Assembly (NCBI GenBank): GCA_963720785.1
Contig: CAVRGQ010000009.1
Location: forward strand, 310,001-374,000
Reading direction: 5' to 3'
DNA length: 64,000 bases
Source of the DNA: CAVRGQ01 sp963720785
GTDB lineage: Bacteria; Actinomycetota; Acidimicrobiia; IMCC26256; DASPTH01
Shown piece after piece: positions 62,216 through 64,000 of the stretch. The notes below the pieces were generated by a model. It was not told where the DNA came from. It searched no databases and was given only the letters and a program-made list of their open reading frames with translations. The stretch's first letter is position 1. Each line of letters opens with the position of its first letter. A program made the translations under genes and the position numbers.

Positions 62216-63193
62216 TCACGGCACCATCACCAGCTTGCCGACGACGCTCCGATCGGCCATGCGTTGGAGGGCGGCGGGCAACTCGTCGAACGGGACTTCG
62301 TCCGTCACGGCGTTGCGCAGGCGGCCGTCGGCCACGAGACCGGCAAGGCTGGCGTGGATGGCGTCGAGCCCCTCACGCGAGTACCCACCGGCGAACACGC
62401 CGACGAGCGAAGTGTTCGTGACGACGAGGTCGTGGGTCACCAGGTTCGGCCATCGGCCGGAGGCGAATCCGACGGCAAGCAGTCGGCCGAACCGGGCCAT
62501 GGCGCCAGCGGCGTCCTCGGCCAGCGAACCGCCCACCGGGTCATAGACCAGGTCGACGCCACGCCCACTGGTGATCTCCCGCAGCAGGGGCGCGATCGGT
62601 CCGTCGCGGTGGTTGATCGTCTCGTCGGCGCCGAGGCCCCGACAGAACGCGGCGCGCTCGTCATCGCTCACGACTGCGATGACCCGCGCGCCGAGCGCAT
62701 GTCCGAGCTGGACGGCCGCAATGCCACTCCCGCCGGCGGCACCGAGGACGGCAAGCCAATCGCCTGGCGCGACGTCCCCACGATCCACGAGGCCGATCCA
62801 GCCCGTGAGGTGCGGGATCCAGAATCCCGCCGCCTCGGCATCGGTCAACCCGTCGGGGACGGCGAACGCGCCATCGGCCGCGACCAGGCACTCCTCGGCG
62901 AACGAGCCGTGTCCCTCCATGAACGAGGTCACGCTCATGATCCGCGCCCCGACCGCGAGGTCGACCCCTTCGCCGACCGCGGTGATCGTCCCGCTCGCTT
63001 CCTGGCCGGAGGTGAACGGCAGCGGCGGTGTGAGCGGATACGTGCCGCGGCACATGAAGACGTCGGGCAGGCCGATCCCTGCCGCGGCCACCCGGATGCG
63101 GACCTGGCCGGGCCCGGGCGCCGGCACCTCGAGCTCGACCTGGTGCAGCACGTCGATCGGCTCCCCGGCCCTCTGCACCTGCCATGCGCGCAT
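62216..63193 (-). CDS. Zinc-free quinone-oxidoreductase-like MDR family enzyme
   Basis: A 325-residue medium-chain dehydrogenase/reductase. It has MRAWQVQRAGEPIDVL, GIGLPDVFMCRGTYP, GQEASGTITAVGEGV, the nucleotide loop LGAAGGSGIAAVQLG, and VYDPVGGSLAED. The structural zinc cysteines of alcohol dehydrogenases are missing, so it belongs to the NADPH:quinone reductase/enoyl reductase branch. The ATG at 63193 follows a G-rich site. The gene heads an operon whose promoter region contains a perfect 10-bp inverted repeat at 63267. Confidence 0.9.
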   Translation of the reverse strand: MRAWQVQRAGEPIDVLHQVELEVPAPGPGQVRIRVAAAGIGLPDVFMCRGTYPLTPPLPFTSGQEASGTITAVGEGVDLAVGARIMSVTSFMEGHGSFAEECLVAADGAFAVPDGLTDAEAAGFWIPHLTGWIGLVDRGDVAPGDWLAVLGAAGGSGIAAVQLGHALGARVIAVVSDDERAAFCRGLGADETINHRDGPIAPLLREITSGRGVDLVYDPVGGSLAEDAAGAMARFGRLLAVGFASGRWPNLVTHDLVVTNTSLVGVFAGGYSREGLDAIHASLAGLVADGRLRNAVTDEVPFDELPAALQRMADRSVVGKLVMVP

Positions 63194-63266
63194 CAGGAGC
63201 CCCCTCTGAGCAATCTCGTCCCTCGCATCCCGCGCCCGCGGCTCCACAGCCGGCGAGAAAAAATCA

Positions 63267-63293
63267 CAGTGTGATCATAGATCGATCACACTG
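63267..63293. promoter_or_regulatory. Perfect inverted repeat upstream of the quinone-reductase operon (probable operator)
   Basis: CAGTGTGATC (63267-63276), a 7-base spacer and GATCACACTG (63284-63293). It lies in a locally AT-rich stretch 74-100 bp before the start at 63193, the usual place for a TetR- or FadR-type operator. The cognate regulator is not in the window. Confidence 0.7.
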
Positions 63294-63482
63294 GGCTCTG
63301 CAGGGCGGCCATGCTGTGTCGCCAGTCGGTCCTGCCGCTGCGGCACATCGCGACATGCCGCGGCAGGATCGCGGCACGGCGGACGCGAGGCCGGGTGCGA
63401 CGGCACCCGTGCGGGGTGGCGCTCCCCTGCCATGCCTGGCGCTCCGACTCACGGATGCGTGCACGACCGACCCGGGAGGGAG

Positions 63483-63556
63483 TGGGCGTTGAGGGACTCG
63501 AACCCCCGACCTACGCCTTGTAAGGGCGGCGCTCTGACCAACTGAGCTAAACGCCC
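63483..63556 (-). tRNA. tRNA-Val(UAC)
   Basis: A 74-nt cloverleaf. Acceptor GGGCGTT pairs with AACGCCC; the D arm is GCTC...GAGC, the anticodon loop is CTTACAA (anticodon TAC) and the T arm contains TTCGAGT. One C-T mismatch sits at the top of the anticodon stem. The CCA end is not encoded. The 178 bp between it and the whiB7-like gene hold no recognised gene. Confidence 0.92.
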
Positions 63557-63734
63557 GGGGTCCGCCAAGGTAGCGGACCGGCGGCCAGGCGACCGCGGAC
63601 GACGCGTCGACCCGACGCGAAACGGATCGGCGCAAAGCTTGACCGCAGGCGGACCGGGGCTCGCTGGGGACCCGGGGGGAGTGTGTCCCCGGCACGTCAC
63701 CCCGGCCCACCTCTGTGCGGTGTCCTGACCCGGC

Positions 63735-64000
63735 CTACGCGCTCACCCGTTCGGGTGCCACGTAGACCGGGACGAGCTCTTCGATGGTCGGTTCGGGCCG
63801 CGCCACCTTCGGCGGCCGGCCGCGCCGACGCTTCTGCGCGAGCACCTTGCCGTTGGCGAGGAGCTCGCCGCCCCACACGCCCCACGGCTCGCGCCGTTCG
63901 AGCGCGCCCGCGAGGCACTCCTCGCGCACGGGGCACTCCTGGCAGAAGGCCTTGGCCCGCAGGATGTCGTCGATCTGCTCGGAGAAGAACAGGTCGACCA
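63735..64000 (-). CDS. WhiB7-like transcription factor, C-terminal part (runs off the window)
   Basis: The visible 87 residues include the last three of the four iron-sulfur cysteines in AFCQECPVREECLAGAL, the GVWGG turn in EPWGVWGGELLANG, and a C-terminal AT-hook (KRRRGRPPK). The order GVWGGE-about 10 residues-KR.RGRP.K matches WhiB7 of Mycobacterium, which activates intrinsic antibiotic resistance genes; other WhiB proteins lack the AT-hook. The first cysteine and the start lie past 64000. Assignment as WhiB7-like is from motif order only. Confidence 0.8.
   Translation of the reverse strand, partial: VDLFFSEQIDDILRAKAFCQECPVREECLAGALERREPWGVWGGELLANGKVLAQKRRRGRPPKVARPEPTIEELVPVYVAPERVSA

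Noticed and set aside
1..64000. Insertion sequences, prophage, CRISPR-Cas or toxin-antitoxin systems
   Set aside because: No transposase, integrase, phage structural gene or spacer array was seen. The PhoH2-type PIN protein has no antitoxin-like gene next to it, so I did not call a TA pair.

Overview
This is a high-GC (roughly 70%) actinobacterial chromosome segment, most likely from an Acidimicrobiia-like lineage. The pointers are the density of SDRs, P450s, amidohydrolases and alpha/beta hydrolases, a deazaflavin (Ddn-type) oxidoreductase, a WhiB7-like regulator with a C-terminal AT-hook, NarL/LuxR signalling, a PIN-PhoH protein and DUF2252. The lineage is an inference; no rRNA gene is present. 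I see one tRNA gene, no insertion sequence and no CRISPR array.

Layout. 1-3.1 kb (-): a TetR regulator, a fused LivH-LivM branched-chain-type permease and the start of an SDR. Divergent from them at 3.2-8.0 kb (+): a LivK-type binding protein, a DHRS1-like SDR and two cytochromes P450, an uptake-plus-oxidation module for an unknown carbon source. 8.1-19 kb: a MazG-like protein, a SHOCT membrane protein, a large lipid-flippase/kinase-like fusion, DUF2252, a META-domain lipoprotein, a PLC-like phosphodiesterase, and a PAS-GAF histidine kinase followed by a half-receiver and a LuxR response regulator. 19-34 kb is housekeeping and envelope: PDZ protein, PIN-PhoH, sulfotransferase, an alkaline-phosphatase-fold membrane protein coupled to MurJ, PHB-depolymerase-like esterase, BioB, zinc-ribbon protein coupled to PBP1, and an OatA-like acyltransferase. 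34-47 kb is a catabolic island: SDRs, CitE/HpcH aldolase, two amidohydrolases, acyl-CoA ligase, class II aldolase, carboxylesterase, hydrolases and DUF2889. 47-52 kb holds small enzymes and an ArsR/SRPBCC pair whose operator palindrome covers the arsR start codon.

52-60 kb is the most unusual part. A split PEP-synthase-like system has its phospho-histidine half and its ATP-grasp half in separate overlapping genes, and the ATP-grasp half carries a cyclic-nucleotide-binding domain. It is followed by a nucleotidyltransferase-like gene facing a coupled operon of PqqD, three GT2 glycosyltransferases and an HprK-like kinase. That combination resembles the tailoring part of lasso/RiPP loci, but no maturase or precursor was found here. 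60-64 kb (-): a second LivK protein, an SDR and a quinone-reductase-like enzyme behind a perfect inverted-repeat operator, then tRNA-Val and whiB7-like.

Two window-wide observations matter for any reader. First, many genes are broken by single-base indels, several of them in short runs of the same base, and the damage is very dense at 55.75-59.65 kb. Conserved motifs reappear once one base is ignored, and the start/stop overlaps are intact, so assembly or sequencing error is the simplest explanation. Second, four approximately 50-bp nested palindromes with a shared design lie at gene 3' ends, three of them at convergent junctions.
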